Source of the DNA: UBA2287 sp037442025 | Lineage (GTDB): Bacteria; Bacteroidota; Bacteroidia; Bacteroidales; Tenuifilaceae | NCBI GenBank assembly: GCA_037442025.1 | Contig: JBBIRB010000006.1 | Location: forward strand, 20,005 to 84,004 | Direction: 5' to 3' | Length of the DNA stretch: 64,000 nucleotides | Part shown: positions 24,839 to 34,745 of the stretch, piece by piece | How positions within the stretch are numbered: position 1 is the first letter of the stretch | Layout: each line of letters begins with the position of its first letter | Notes under the pieces: model-generated | Database searches by the model: none | What the model saw: the letters and a program-made list of their open reading frames with translations, nothing else | Told to the model about the DNA's origin: nothing | Made by a program: the position numbers and the translations under genes

Positions 24839-26755
24839 CTAGATGGGCTTCAAAATCAGCATTTGCCTGTCTATTTCTCCAACTTTACGGTGAAACTGGA
24901 AAAGTTCGTCGTACTTTTCGGCCTTGTAGTTGCCCTTGTTCCAGTCGAGCGTACGGATGAAAGTTATTTCATTTTTGCCAGCTACTACTTCGAGTTTGTA
25001 AGTTCCAAACTCGCTTTCAACTGTGGCGGCTTGCGGAATTTGCTCAAAGGTGAAGCGACGAGGAATTTCGTACCGAATGGTATCGACCAGCTGCTTATCG
25101 CGACGAATTTCAATGCCCGTTTTCCGATTGCTAACCCGTTTAATATCGTCGATTTGCGAAACGAGGTTGAAGGGTATGACAATGGATTTTGATGCAGTTA
25201 CCTGTCCCAACTGAGAAACATTTACGTCAATGGTTTCAATAACTTCGGGTATTCGCTGCTTTTTGTAAACGTAGTTTATGCTCGAAATTTTTGCTTGTGG
25301 CAATTGCAATCGACGTAACGCAATTTCTCGTTGCCTTTCGGGACGCAGATTTTTGAACCACTCGCCCTCTTCGCTGGCCACCCCAACAAACAGGTTGTTA
25401 ACCGAAACCTTGGCTTCGCTATTTTCGGCAATTTTGAAGGTGTAATTACCCACAATCCGGTTTTGGTTTCTGTTGTATACGTTGGTTCGTTTCAGGTAGC
25501 TATTGTCCTTTTCGATAACCAGAATGTTTCGGTCGTCGGTAAAGGTACCGTTGTAGCCAAAGGGCATTTGTTGGTTGGTACACTCAACATATACAGTATC
25601 GGTTCCGAAGGGAATCATAAGAAAAGCATGGTTAAACTGGCTGCACACAAAATTTGGGTCAATGTTAGGGATATCTTCTCCCGCCCTTACCAGGCAGTAG
25701 TTCGATTTAACTCCAACCAAATTTAGCAGGGTGTACATATAATTGGTAAGTGCCTTACAGTCGCCGTACGAAAGCCTCTCCACTGTTTCAGCAGGAAATG
25801 GCTGCCAACCCCCAATGCCAATGGCAATGTTTACATAGCGCACCTTATTCTGCATGTACTCATAAATTCGCTTGGCCTTTTCCCAATCCGAATCGGCATC
25901 GGCTACAAGGGCCAATACTTTGGCCTTTTCCTCTTCCGACACAGTTGCTCTGCCTTCGCCCATGCGGTAAGCCCAGTCGCCCAGTTCTTTCCACGAGTTG
26001 TTAGAGCCAAAGTAACCATCCATGGTAAATGTTTCAGGGGCAACCATAAGCATGGGTGTTTCCTGATGCAGATAGCCCGAATAGGGTTCGTTTTCAATGG
26101 CAGGCATGTTAAGTGCAGTCCATATGGTGGTTGTGCCCTTCTTCCCATTATCCACTACCGTAGGCTTAATGTTGAACACGTCGTTCCCCTTATACTTTAC
26201 TTTTGCATTTGGGCTTAGGGTTAGCTGGAATACCGACTTTTCAACAGCAACGTTGTAACCGGGGTAAACTTGCCAACCCGGCAGTATAAAAAAACTTTTA
26301 TGCTTCTTGCTGTAGCTGTACTCAACGGTGTAGGGGTAGTCGCCAATGTCGGGGGCGTACGCCTTAACCCGGTTATCTTCGTAAAGCGAGAATCCCTGTA
26401 TGGCACTGTAGTCGCGAATATCGCTCGAGGGAACCGATTTAATTTTCTTACCGTTCTTATCGTAAATGGTTCCTTTTATTCCCGTTATAGAACTGTACTT
26501 ATTGTAGAAATCGACCATTTGATTATATCTCGAACCCTTCTCGTTGAGAATGGTAACCACCGACCGAACAGTTTCATCAACTTCACCCTTGTCATTTATG
26601 GTTATAGTGTTCTCGTAATGCCGAATAACGGCATTAGCTTTCAGCTTCATTTCGGCCGAAATTTTTGAGGCGGCCCAGTCCTGTCCTCTTGCCGAGACTG
26701 TAAGTGAAAAAAGTATGGCTACAGCAATACCACTCTTAAATATATTCAATTTCAT
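24839..26755 (-). CDS. DUF3857 / transglutaminase-like exported protein (Cys present)
   Basis: 638 aa with a signal peptide (MKLNIFKSGIAVAILFSLTVSARGQ). The N-terminal DUF3857 beta domain (about 30-250) is followed by a transglutaminase-like domain (about 275-400). YGDCKALTNYMYTLL gives the catalytic Cys, FNHAFLMIPF the His and VYVECTNQQMPFG the acidic position. A C-terminal beta domain (DUF2569/DUF3858-like region) completes it. The family is periplasmic or envelope-facing and typical of Bacteroidota; no substrate is established. It follows its paralogue by a single base, so the two are co-expressed. Confidence 0.88.
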   Translation of the reverse strand: MKLNIFKSGIAVAILFSLTVSARGQDWAASKISAEMKLKANAVIRHYENTITINDKGEVDETVRSVVTILNEKGSRYNQMVDFYNKYSSITGIKGTIYDKNGKKIKSVPSSDIRDYSAIQGFSLYEDNRVKAYAPDIGDYPYTVEYSYSKKHKSFFILPGWQVYPGYNVAVEKSVFQLTLSPNAKVKYKGNDVFNIKPTVVDNGKKGTTTIWTALNMPAIENEPYSGYLHQETPMLMVAPETFTMDGYFGSNNSWKELGDWAYRMGEGRATVSEEEKAKVLALVADADSDWEKAKRIYEYMQNKVRYVNIAIGIGGWQPFPAETVERLSYGDCKALTNYMYTLLNLVGVKSNYCLVRAGEDIPNIDPNFVCSQFNHAFLMIPFGTDTVYVECTNQQMPFGYNGTFTDDRNILVIEKDNSYLKRTNVYNRNQNRIVGNYTFKIAENSEAKVSVNNLFVGVASEEGEWFKNLRPERQREIALRRLQLPQAKISSINYVYKKQRIPEVIETIDVNVSQLGQVTASKSIVIPFNLVSQIDDIKRVSNRKTGIEIRRDKQLVDTIRYEIPRRFTFEQIPQAATVESEFGTYKLEVVAGKNEITFIRTLDWNKGNYKAEKYDELFQFHRKVGEIDRQMLILKPI

Positions 26756-26756
26756 A

Positions 26757-28637
26757 CTATACCTTTTTTATAATTACCGATTCGTTAAGCTTCTGCATCA
26801 TTTTGTCGAATAGGTCGCGAATGCTAAAATATTCCACGGTTTCGTATTGCAACTTGTTTACCGTGAATTTGGCATTTATGGTAACCTTGCTTCCAACCCT
26901 TAAAGCCTTATACTCGAACTTCATAGTTTTGTCGCGGTTTACAAATTCACCATTTTTAGGAATTTCAGAGAATTGGTAGCCTTCGGGAATGTTTATAATT
27001 ACCGTATAGGCATGTTCGATGGGCTGAGGATAGCTGATGGGGTACTTGCGGGTTTCGCGAACAAAGGGATTGAATGTGGGCTTAACAAACACAAAGGGGT
27101 TGAAAGTAACCATTTCGTTTCCACCCAGCGAGCTGCTGTAGCTCACATCGTACTCATTAATAAAAGGTTTATAGGGATCGTTCAGATTTACAAAATTGAA
27201 TTTATCGATATACCAACCCTGATTGGCCGATTCGAGCTCCTGAATGTATGTATCGTGGTCGGTTTTCGAACGGAGGAATTTTTTAAAATCAATGGCATTA
27301 TAGTCGTTGCGGTTAATGGTAACCTTTCCAACTATTTTCCCCGAGGGGTCGAGGGTAAATTCGGAAACCGACGAGCGCTTATCCGATTTTTGGGGTTCGA
27401 TAAGTACGGAGCACTCATTTTTCGAATTGTCGATTGGATGACCTAGGCAGCCATTAATTCGGCTGGGGAGTAGGCCAAAGGGCGCATCGAGTTCCGTAGC
27501 ATCGAGGTATTGAGTGCCAGAAGGGAGGTCGACCCCAATTATCATGTAATTTAATTTATCGATGGTAGGTGAGTATCGGGATATTTTTCCATTGGTTCGG
27601 GTGCTAAGTAGCACAGGGTATGCTTTAAGGTTCAGTTTTCGCAGAACAACCATGAGCGAAGAATTAATATCGGCCGAATTTCCACTACGAAGCTGGTATG
27701 TTTGGCTAAGTTCCTGCGAAAGGTAGCACGCTTCCTGTCCATTCCATTTTATACGCTTCATGGCATCGAAGGCTATTTTAGCCAAGTCTTCGTCGCTACC
27801 GCCAACTTTTTTAATGCTATCGGCCAAACCATTCAAATGAAAGTTGAAGTCTCTATACTTTTTACCTAAGTACTCGTTATCGTTAAAGAACTTGGTTACG
27901 GCATTCCACGAGTTGGCAAAGAAGCCCATAACAGCATAATTTCTATTGCTATAGTTGTAGCTGGTAACTTCCATTTCCATGCGTACCCTGTAGTCGCGGT
28001 CCGATATCATATAGTATTCACCTACAAAAGCAGGAATATCCCTGTAAATCCAGGTGTCGCCTTTGGCGTAAACTGCTCCCAGAGCCCCAATTTCCTTAAT
28101 GTTGTAATCTACATTGGGATGCTTTGGCAGAATAGCGGCGCTGTATATAACGGGAATATAAAGTTGGATTTCGAGAGACGAAGGAATACCCTGGCGGGTA
28201 TATTCAACCTCAATAATGGTTCCTACCTTCACATTGGGTAATGCTATTCGGGTACGGTAAATGCTACCAACCACACGTTCCTCGAATACCGACTCCTTTG
28301 GTAGTTTTGTTGGAACCAGTTTCCCGTCCTCCATATTGTAGGCAACCGCCTTAACGCCATTTTTAACTTGTCCGGGAAAGGCCATATTGGCATGGCTTGT
28401 ACCTGTTTTTTTAAGAACTTTAATACGCTGGTGGTAACGGTAGGTGCCGCTCATCGGACTAAACTCTGCATACTGGTAAAGTACCACTGCATCGGCAGTT
28501 GTGTCCTTATCGTACACTTTCATTTCGAGTTCTTCGGGGGTAAACTTTCCGAATTTTTCGCGTTTCACCTTTTCGGCAAATGTGGTTTGGGCGCATAGCA
28601 CAATAAGCGCTGCAATTGTAAATGATCGCAATGACAT
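26757..28637 (-). CDS. DUF3857 exported protein (Cys replaced by Ser)
   Basis: 626 aa, same architecture as the downstream paralogue: signal peptide (SFTIAALIVLCAQTTFAE), DUF3857 domain, transglutaminase-like core and C-terminal beta domain. At the position of the catalytic Cys it reads RSGNSADINSSLMVVLRKL, that is Ser, so the thiol chemistry of transglutaminases should be lost. PFGLLPSRINGCLGHPID marks the end of the core. Probably a non-catalytic or differently acting partner of the Cys-containing protein (inference). First gene of the pair. Confidence 0.85.
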   Translation of the reverse strand: MSLRSFTIAALIVLCAQTTFAEKVKREKFGKFTPEELEMKVYDKDTTADAVVLYQYAEFSPMSGTYRYHQRIKVLKKTGTSHANMAFPGQVKNGVKAVAYNMEDGKLVPTKLPKESVFEERVVGSIYRTRIALPNVKVGTIIEVEYTRQGIPSSLEIQLYIPVIYSAAILPKHPNVDYNIKEIGALGAVYAKGDTWIYRDIPAFVGEYYMISDRDYRVRMEMEVTSYNYSNRNYAVMGFFANSWNAVTKFFNDNEYLGKKYRDFNFHLNGLADSIKKVGGSDEDLAKIAFDAMKRIKWNGQEACYLSQELSQTYQLRSGNSADINSSLMVVLRKLNLKAYPVLLSTRTNGKISRYSPTIDKLNYMIIGVDLPSGTQYLDATELDAPFGLLPSRINGCLGHPIDNSKNECSVLIEPQKSDKRSSVSEFTLDPSGKIVGKVTINRNDYNAIDFKKFLRSKTDHDTYIQELESANQGWYIDKFNFVNLNDPYKPFINEYDVSYSSSLGGNEMVTFNPFVFVKPTFNPFVRETRKYPISYPQPIEHAYTVIINIPEGYQFSEIPKNGEFVNRDKTMKFEYKALRVGSKVTINAKFTVNKLQYETVEYFSIRDLFDKMMQKLNESVIIKKV

Positions 28638-28829
28638 TCTGTAAATTATTAGGTTTATAATTTTGTTGAATATTTGTTTTATAACAAATTGCTAGCGAAA
28701 ATAGTAACTTATTTACACCCAACCTATAATTACCCCTTTTTTTGCTATTTAATAGAGTTAAAAGTGTCGTTTTAAAACGTTTGCAGGCGTTTTCGTTAGG
28801 GGTTTCAACAAATTCTAAATGGCAACAAC

Positions 28830-29227
28830 CTAAAGCCTGTTGAGCTTTTGTAACCACAAATTTGTTTTTGGAGAAACAATTATTGATAACCCGTAACCTA
28901 TATAGTTGGCAAGCAAATCGAGTAGTTGCCCCGAGCGAGTTGACATGAAAAAGTGCTGTATAAGTTCCAACGACAGGCCAAACAAGGCAATAAAACTTAT
29001 AATCCCCAGAGCAGTATGCCTATTGGGGTTTCTCCCCTCGTGGTAAATATTAAAGTCGGAATGCAAAGCAATACCCAGCACCCCAAAAAGTAACAGATGA
29101 ATAACCTTATCGATATGGGGAATAAGAAAAGAAGCGTTTTAGAACTGCCGCTGGCAGGTAAAATGCAGACCAAAAAAATGAAAGTAACCCAAAAAACCGA
29201 TTTCCAATATCGAAAAACAAATCGCAT
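28830..29227 (-). pseudogene. VanZ-like membrane protein gene with frameshift
   Basis: Two overlapping minus-strand frames together make one VanZ family protein. The first gives the N-terminal helix (MRFVFRYWKSVFWVTFIFLV, start at 29227; an ATG at 29245 is also in frame). The second gives DKVIHLLLFGVLGIALH, LSLELIQHFF and LLDLLANYIGYGLS. Adding one base near the AAAA run at 29127-29130 joins them as TLLFLIPHIDKVIH, the conserved VanZ D-K-x-x-H site. Either a recent one-base loss or a sequencing error. VanZ proteins are small membrane proteins linked to glycopeptide (teicoplanin) tolerance; the role here is unknown. Confidence 0.75.
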
Positions 29228-29280
29228 TTTTGTTTCGTTTAGCAAATAGATAAACTGACTAACCTTGTTAAAAAGTATTT

Positions 29281-29742
29281 ATGCAATATAATAACACAAA
29301 CACATTGAGCAAGCGGGCACTTCAACTTTTTACCGAAGGCTCCAGTTGTGCCCAAGCCATTCTGGTTACTTACGGGCCCTCTAACGGCCTCTCGGATGAC
29401 TTGTGCTTTAAAGTTGCCTCGGGCTTGGGTGGTGGTGTTGGCCATAGGCAGTCCATTTGCGGGGCAATTAGTGCTGGTGCTATTGTAATTGGTCTTAAAT
29501 TTGGCAACTCCCAGCATGGCGATTCTGAGAGAAAGGAACTTACTTCGAAAATTGTTGGAGAATATGTTGACGAGTGTGAAAAAGCGCTGGGAAGTTCACA
29601 ATGCTCAACGTTGCTCGGCATCGACTTGAAAGACACCCAAGCAAAAGCCGCTGCAAAAGAATCGGGGCTGTTTGAAAGGGTTTGCAACAACGCTGTTGAG
29701 CAATGTGCTGTTATACTTGAGAGTTACCTTGCCAAATCCTAG
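29281..29742 (+). CDS. C_GCAxxG_C_C family protein
   Basis: 153 aa of the redox-associated C_GCAxxG_C_C family. Conserved cysteines appear in GSSCAQAILVTYG, HRQSICGAISAGAIVIG (the CGAxxG core, about residues 60-65), CEKALGSSQC, and a final CNNAVEQC. The family is thought to bind a metal cluster and is often near redox enzymes or transporters; its function is not defined. A monocistronic plus-strand gene whose stop is 4 bases from the GH92 stop on the other strand. Confidence 0.88.
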   Translation: MQYNNTNTLSKRALQLFTEGSSCAQAILVTYGPSNGLSDDLCFKVASGLGGGVGHRQSICGAISAGAIVIGLKFGNSQHGDSERKELTSKIVGEYVDECEKALGSSQCSTLLGIDLKDTQAKAAAKESGLFERVCNNAVEQCAVILESYLAKS

Positions 29743-29746
29743 TGCC

Positions 29747-32716
29747 TTACTCCACCATCACCTCATCAATAAATATAAATGCAGGGTAGCCGGCTCCCAG
29801 GTGCCACTGGGGCAGGGCTCCGTAGTTTCGGGCAATAACCTTTACATAGCGCCCACTTGTGCTTACTTGCGCAGCAAGGTCGGCCGTTACCGATTCCATT
29901 TCGTTATCGGGAATGGTATGCCCCACAGTTGCAATTAGGTTGAAGTTTTCGCCATTGGCCGACACCCAGAACTCAACGCTTTTGGGCATCATAATCCACG
30001 AACGGGCATCCTGCAGAAATCCTGCAGAGAGAATTGAAATGGGCTTTACGCTTCCCAAATCGATTATTGCTTCAAAGTCCTGATTCTGGTAGCCCTGCCA
30101 ACCGCCAAGGCGGAAGTTCTTGGCGCCCCTAATCCCATCAATTAACCCTTCGGGGCCACCAGCAGTGTACTGCCGGTTGTACTTCGATTTTATATCGATG
30201 GCCCAGTCGACCTTTATTTTGAAAAACTTTGCCTCAATGCTTTGGCTAGCAACGCCAACGGGACTAACCGCAATGGCTTTTATGGTGGTAGAAGCATTTA
30301 AAACAATGGGCTTCTGATAATGAATCGATGCCGTTGTGGGTTCGCTACCATCCATGGTGTAAAAAACCTTAGCTCCCCTTTGAATGCTTTCGAGAGTTAC
30401 CTCAATGCTTTCGGTAAAGGTGGGCGATGGCGCCTTAACAAATGGAACAATAGTAATAAGATTGTCGATAACCGATGTTTCGGGCCCGTCGGTTTCGCGG
30501 GTTGCCCACTTGGTGTTGGGTTTGCTTCCCATTGCAAACTCCAGTGCTCCTCCGTTCATTATATCGGAGTGGGTAATAAACCCTTTTGTGTGTGGCTTCC
30601 CGTTCAGCTTTGCACTTTGAATGTAGAAGTTCTGCTTGCTCACGTTGGGTGCAGTAACAACGAATTTTTTGCCGTTTTCGAGGTTTATGGTCATTTTACT
30701 GAACCAAGGAGTACCTATGGTGTAGGTGGGATAGCCGGGGGTTACGGGGTAAAATCCCATGGCGCTCATTACCAGCCAGGCGCTCATTTGTCCGCAGTCC
30801 TCATTGCCCGAAAGACCATCGGGGCGGTGCGAGTAGAGGTTATCCATAATTTGGCGAACGCGCTGCTGCGTTTTCCAAGGTTTGTTCACAAAATTATAGA
30901 GGTAAGCCATATGATGGCTTGGCTCGTTTCCGTGGGCATACTGGCCAATTAGTCCGGTAATATCCACCTGATGGCGGCCCGAAAGCCCCATTTCGGTTGT
31001 GAAAAGTTCGTCGAGTTTACGCTCAAAATTAGTTTTTCCGCCGTGCAGCCCAATGAGCCCCGACACATCGTGCGGAACGTAGAAGCTGTACTGCCAGCTG
31101 TTGGCCTCGGTAAAGTTGAAATCGACCTCAGTAGGGTCGAAGGGATTTTTCCAGCCTCCATTCATGCGGGGGCGCATGAAACCGGTTTGCGCATCGAATA
31201 TGTTTTTGTAGTACTGCGAACGCTGAATGAAAGTGCTAAAGGCGTCGTTTTTGCCCATACTCCGAGCAAACTGCGCGATGCACCAGTCGTTGTAAGCGTA
31301 TTCGAGCGTTTTCGAAACCCCTTCGTGGTACATATCGCCAGCAATATGGCCAAACCTGCGGTACGAGTCGAGCCCAAAGTGATCCTTGTTTGCGCTCGTT
31401 TTCATTGCCTCAAGGGCAAGTTTCGAATCGAATTCGCGAATGCCCTTTGCCCACGCATCGGCAATTACCGAAACGCTGTGGTAGCCAATCATGCAAAATG
31501 TTTCGTTGGCGGCCAGTTCCCATACAGGCAGCAGTCCACGGGTTTGGTACATCGAAAGGAACGTTTTTATGAAATCGGTAGTTCTTTTTGTGTCGATAAT
31601 TGTAAGCAGCGGATGTAATGTTCGGTAGGTGTCCCACAGCGAAAAAACGGTGTAGTAGTCGAACGCTTCTGCTTTCTGAATGGATTGGTCGCCAGCCCGG
31701 TAGTTCCCATCTACATCGTTAAAAATGTTTGGATGAATAAAGCAATGGTAAAGTGCGGTGTAAAAGGTAATAAGTTGCTCTTTAGTTCCACCCTCAACTT
31801 CAATTTTGTTCAATTCGTTGTTCCATACGGAGTAGGCCTGCCTCTTTACCAGATCGAAATCCCAATGGTCGAGTTCGGCTTCGAGGTTTTTTAAAGCTCC
31901 TTCTGCGCTTACTGCCGAGATACCAACCTTAACCAGTATGGGTTCGCCATTGCTTTCGAACCGAAAGTTCACTTTAAGGGCTTTACCGCTCAGGGTGAAG
32001 CTTCGCTGCTCGCCTGCGAGGTACTTTTTTAGCTCGCCTGCCAGTTGCATAGCATCGGTTGCTTTGTTTTCAATGTGTAAACCAGCATATGGCTTCGAAA
32101 AGCGCATGGCAAAGTAAACATGCTGATCCTTGGCCCATGCAGTCGACCTCCTATAGCCATGAATTTCAGTTTTGCTCACAAATCGAACCCACGAGTTGAT
32201 TACCTCGTCGCGATGCTCAAGGTCGAGCACAATGTTGGCCGAGTCGGTTTTTGGGAAAGAGTAGCGGTGCATTCCAACCCGTGCTGTAGCCGTAAGTTCG
32301 GCCAAAACCTTTGGTTTATCGAGAAAAACGGAGTAGAAACCAGCCGTTGCCTTTTCATTTTTCTTGCTAAAGGCCGATGAGTACTCGGAGTTTAGCAGTT
32401 TGGACTTTCCTACCGTTGGCATAAGCAGAATGTCGCCATAGTCGGAAACGCCTGTTCCGCTGAGGTGGGTATGCGAAAAGCCGTAAACCACCGAGTCGCT
32501 GTAATGGTAGCCCGAGCAGCCATCCCAACCGGTTAAGCGAGTGTCGGGGCTAAGCTGAACCAACCCGAAGGGAAGCGTAGCTCCCGGAAAGGTATGCCCA
32601 TGGAAATCGGTACCAATAAACGGATTTACGTATTGGGCAAAATCTTTTTGCTGTGCCTGCGTTGCAGAAAAGAGGAGCATTGCCCATAGGCATAAAATGC
32701 TTTGGCGAGATGTCAT
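29747..32716 (-). CDS. GH92 exo-alpha-mannosidase with C-terminal discoidin domain
   Basis: 989 aa, exported (signal peptide ending SATQAQ). Mature start YVNPFIGTDFHGHTFPGATLPFG and the block GNEDCGQMSAWLVMSAMGFYP are signatures of glycoside hydrolase family 92, calcium-dependent exo-acting alpha-mannosidases that trim N-glycans and yeast mannan. After the catalytic region (to about 740) come a chitobiase/Fn3-like domain (MDGSEPTTASIHY, about 755-835) and an F5/8 type C (discoidin) domain (about 840-989) that probably binds carbohydrate. Follows a glycosyltransferase gene by 14 bases. Functionally fits the GH20/GH2 locus at 44-53 kb. Confidence 0.95.
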   Translation of the reverse strand: MTSRQSILCLWAMLLFSATQAQQKDFAQYVNPFIGTDFHGHTFPGATLPFGLVQLSPDTRLTGWDGCSGYHYSDSVVYGFSHTHLSGTGVSDYGDILLMPTVGKSKLLNSEYSSAFSKKNEKATAGFYSVFLDKPKVLAELTATARVGMHRYSFPKTDSANIVLDLEHRDEVINSWVRFVSKTEIHGYRRSTAWAKDQHVYFAMRFSKPYAGLHIENKATDAMQLAGELKKYLAGEQRSFTLSGKALKVNFRFESNGEPILVKVGISAVSAEGALKNLEAELDHWDFDLVKRQAYSVWNNELNKIEVEGGTKEQLITFYTALYHCFIHPNIFNDVDGNYRAGDQSIQKAEAFDYYTVFSLWDTYRTLHPLLTIIDTKRTTDFIKTFLSMYQTRGLLPVWELAANETFCMIGYHSVSVIADAWAKGIREFDSKLALEAMKTSANKDHFGLDSYRRFGHIAGDMYHEGVSKTLEYAYNDWCIAQFARSMGKNDAFSTFIQRSQYYKNIFDAQTGFMRPRMNGGWKNPFDPTEVDFNFTEANSWQYSFYVPHDVSGLIGLHGGKTNFERKLDELFTTEMGLSGRHQVDITGLIGQYAHGNEPSHHMAYLYNFVNKPWKTQQRVRQIMDNLYSHRPDGLSGNEDCGQMSAWLVMSAMGFYPVTPGYPTYTIGTPWFSKMTINLENGKKFVVTAPNVSKQNFYIQSAKLNGKPHTKGFITHSDIMNGGALEFAMGSKPNTKWATRETDGPETSVIDNLITIVPFVKAPSPTFTESIEVTLESIQRGAKVFYTMDGSEPTTASIHYQKPIVLNASTTIKAIAVSPVGVASQSIEAKFFKIKVDWAIDIKSKYNRQYTAGGPEGLIDGIRGAKNFRLGGWQGYQNQDFEAIIDLGSVKPISILSAGFLQDARSWIMMPKSVEFWVSANGENFNLIATVGHTIPDNEMESVTADLAAQVSTSGRYVKVIARNYGALPQWHLGAGYPAFIFIDEVMVE

Positions 32717-32730
32717 TGCTTCAACTTTTT

Positions 32731-33798
32731 TTATTCAATGGGGAAAAAGGAAACATTCAGGGGCTCAAGCTGATTATTCGAAAGTTCGGCAAGGCCCACA
32801 TCGAGGAGTTGGCTTTGGTTGCACGACGTAAAAAGCCCAATTTTTTTCAGGTAACGGGCCAAGTACTCCTGTTCCGTTTGTCCGGGAGTTGGAACCAACA
32901 GGGCCCTTTTGCCCATGGCTATCAGATCCATTATGCTGCTATAGCCCGAGCGGCATATAAGGTACTTGGCCGATTGAACGGCCTCCAGCATTTCCTCATC
33001 GGATAGCGACGAAAGCAGTAGGATGTTTTCATTCACAAAATTTTCTTCCATTCCCTTTGGATTTCCACAAAGAATGAGAGTTTTCAGATTATGTTTTTGG
33101 GCTAGTAGAATCGATTTCTCAATGAAAATCTCCCGTTGGGGGCTAGGTCCTGAAGCAATAACAACTAAATCCCAGTGCTTTTCGTCGGTTGTACTGGTTT
33201 TAAGAGAAGCAAAGCGCGAAAGAAGCCCAATAAGTTTTGCATTACGGGGTATTTTAGCGCTGCAACTCAGTGCACCAGAAATACGAATTCCTTCAATATT
33301 GTCGGGAATCCAGCATTCGGTAAACTTATGAGCATGCCGGCGAACATACCAACGTCCCAAAAATCCGAACCAGCCAAAGGGTTCGGGGAAGAGTATATTC
33401 AATTGGTGAGTGATAAAAACAGAGTCAATTTTTTTTGAATAGAGTCCATAACGATTATCCGAAATTACCAAATCGATATTGTGATGTGCTATCAGTTTCT
33501 GCAACTCCCGATGCTCCCGATGGGAGGCATTAAAAACCCGAAAGGCAATACGAATAAGAGGAATCAGCTGATTGCGCCAACGGCTAAACTTTACATGGAG
33601 TGAAGGAAAGTGGATGAACTCGAGGTTTTGGTATCGATTAAGAAATACGGGTTTTACATGTTCGTCGCCGGCTACTACAACTTCGAGGCCCTTTTCGAGT
33701 AAATAGTCTACTATTGGTATCATTCGGGTGGCATGGCCAAGTCCCCAGCCCAGGGGGCAAATGAGTACTCTTTTTTTCCCTTCAAAAATTTTTATCAT
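32731..33798 (-). CDS. MurG-like glycosyltransferase (GT28 superfamily)
   Basis: About 355 aa. I choose the ATG at 33798 (MIKIFEGKKRVLICPLGWGLGHATRMIP), since family members begin close to the CPLxWGLGHATR motif; the frame is open to an ATG at 33864. The C-terminal donor-binding half has VIASGPSPQREIF, LICRSGYSSIMDLIAMGKRALLVPTPGQTEQEYLA, the UDP-sugar site of MurG-type enzymes. The acceptor and donor are unknown. Located between a radical SAM gene and GH92, all on the minus strand. Confidence 0.85.
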   Translation of the reverse strand: MIKIFEGKKRVLICPLGWGLGHATRMIPIVDYLLEKGLEVVVAGDEHVKPVFLNRYQNLEFIHFPSLHVKFSRWRNQLIPLIRIAFRVFNASHREHRELQKLIAHHNIDLVISDNRYGLYSKKIDSVFITHQLNILFPEPFGWFGFLGRWYVRRHAHKFTECWIPDNIEGIRISGALSCSAKIPRNAKLIGLLSRFASLKTSTTDEKHWDLVVIASGPSPQREIFIEKSILLAQKHNLKTLILCGNPKGMEENFVNENILLLSSLSDEEMLEAVQSAKYLICRSGYSSIMDLIAMGKRALLVPTPGQTEQEYLARYLKKIGLFTSCNQSQLLDVGLAELSNNQLEPLNVSFFPIE

Positions 33799-33866
33799 AA
33801 AAAACTCTTTATTCATGAAGTGCTCCAAAGTTTTATGCGCTATTTCAATGAAAACGTAAAACAAAA

Positions 33867-34643
33867 CTACCCTGACACTTGTACGCTTACCCCTAATTCT
33901 TCGAGCCTTGCAGCAATAGAATTTAGTTCAGCGAGGCTAACTTTTTTTAGAGTATTCAAAGGGGTTTCTCGCGAAATGGTGTAAATCATAACATCGCGCG
34001 GCTTAAGTTCCAAAACAATCTCTATCCACTTATTCAGCTCCTCAGGGGTAGTATTGTCAACCGTTTCGCCTCTATATTCGCCTTTAACAAACATGGTTTG
34101 CAGGGTGAATTGCCCATCGAACAGTTTAAGGTTCGAAACAATTTCAGCAACAGTTATAGGTCTTTTGGGTTGATTGAGCAATTGAATGGTTCGGTCGAAA
34201 CCAGAGTCGAGTTTCAGTATATTGTAATCTACCTTCATTAGGGCCATACGAATATCGGTATTGTCCAGCGTCATGGAGTTCGAAAGTACAGCCACCTTTG
34301 CATTTGGGAAAAAACGGGTGCGAATAGCAATTGTATCGGCAACAATTTGTGGAAACTCGGGGTGAATGGTAGGTTCTCCGTTGCCAGCAAAGGTAATGGC
34401 ATCGATAGGTTTTCCCTGCTCGCGCATCTCCTTGAGTTTTATTTCAAGAAATTTTTTCACATCGCTTCGCGAGGGAAGTCCGCCCGACAGGTCGCTGGAA
34501 TGTGTCCACCCGCACTCGCAGTAAATGCAGTTATAGGTGCAAACTTTGCAGTTATTGGGCAGCAAATTCACACCCAATGAAATGCCAAGCCTCCGGCTTT
34601 TAACGGGGCCAAAAATAGTACTATCGAAAAGAAAGGTAGCCAT
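33867..34643 (-). CDS. Radical SAM protein
   Basis: About 258 aa. The start is the ATG at 34643 (MATFLFDSTIFGPVKSRRLG); a longer frame to 34673 adds ten unlikely residues. The cluster motif CTYNCIYCECGW (CxxxCxxC) binds a 4Fe-4S cluster and SAM. GPVKSRRLGISLGVNLLP and TFAGNGEPTIHPEF are typical of the wybutosine-like radical SAM subgroup, often annotated as molybdenum-cofactor/TYW1-like. The reaction is unknown. Probably co-transcribed with the following glycosyltransferase. Confidence 0.9.
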   Translation of the reverse strand: MATFLFDSTIFGPVKSRRLGISLGVNLLPNNCKVCTYNCIYCECGWTHSSDLSGGLPSRSDVKKFLEIKLKEMREQGKPIDAITFAGNGEPTIHPEFPQIVADTIAIRTRFFPNAKVAVLSNSMTLDNTDIRMALMKVDYNILKLDSGFDRTIQLLNQPKRPITVAEIVSNLKLFDGQFTLQTMFVKGEYRGETVDNTTPEELNKWIEIVLELKPRDVMIYTISRETPLNTLKKVSLAELNSIAARLEELGVSVQVSG

Positions 34644-34745
34644 GCATGAACGATGAAAGCCTAAAGTTAACAATCCTGTTCAAATAGGCTATTCGTTTTA
34701 ACAATAAATCAATTGTGAAATTATTAAAAATTGATATTCAGTTTA

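Noticed and set aside
24839..28637. Active protein cross-linking transglutaminases
   Set aside because: The fold is transglutaminase-like, but the upstream member lacks the Cys and bacterial relatives are mostly of unknown or protease-like activity, so I keep the neutral family name.
28830..29245. Two separate small membrane-protein genes
   Set aside because: Each alone lacks half of the VanZ family motifs, the two overlap, and one added base gives a single family-like protein.
30320..30952. Plus-strand gene opposite GH92
   Set aside because: No family match, and the overlapping minus-strand frame encodes a full GH92 enzyme of normal length.
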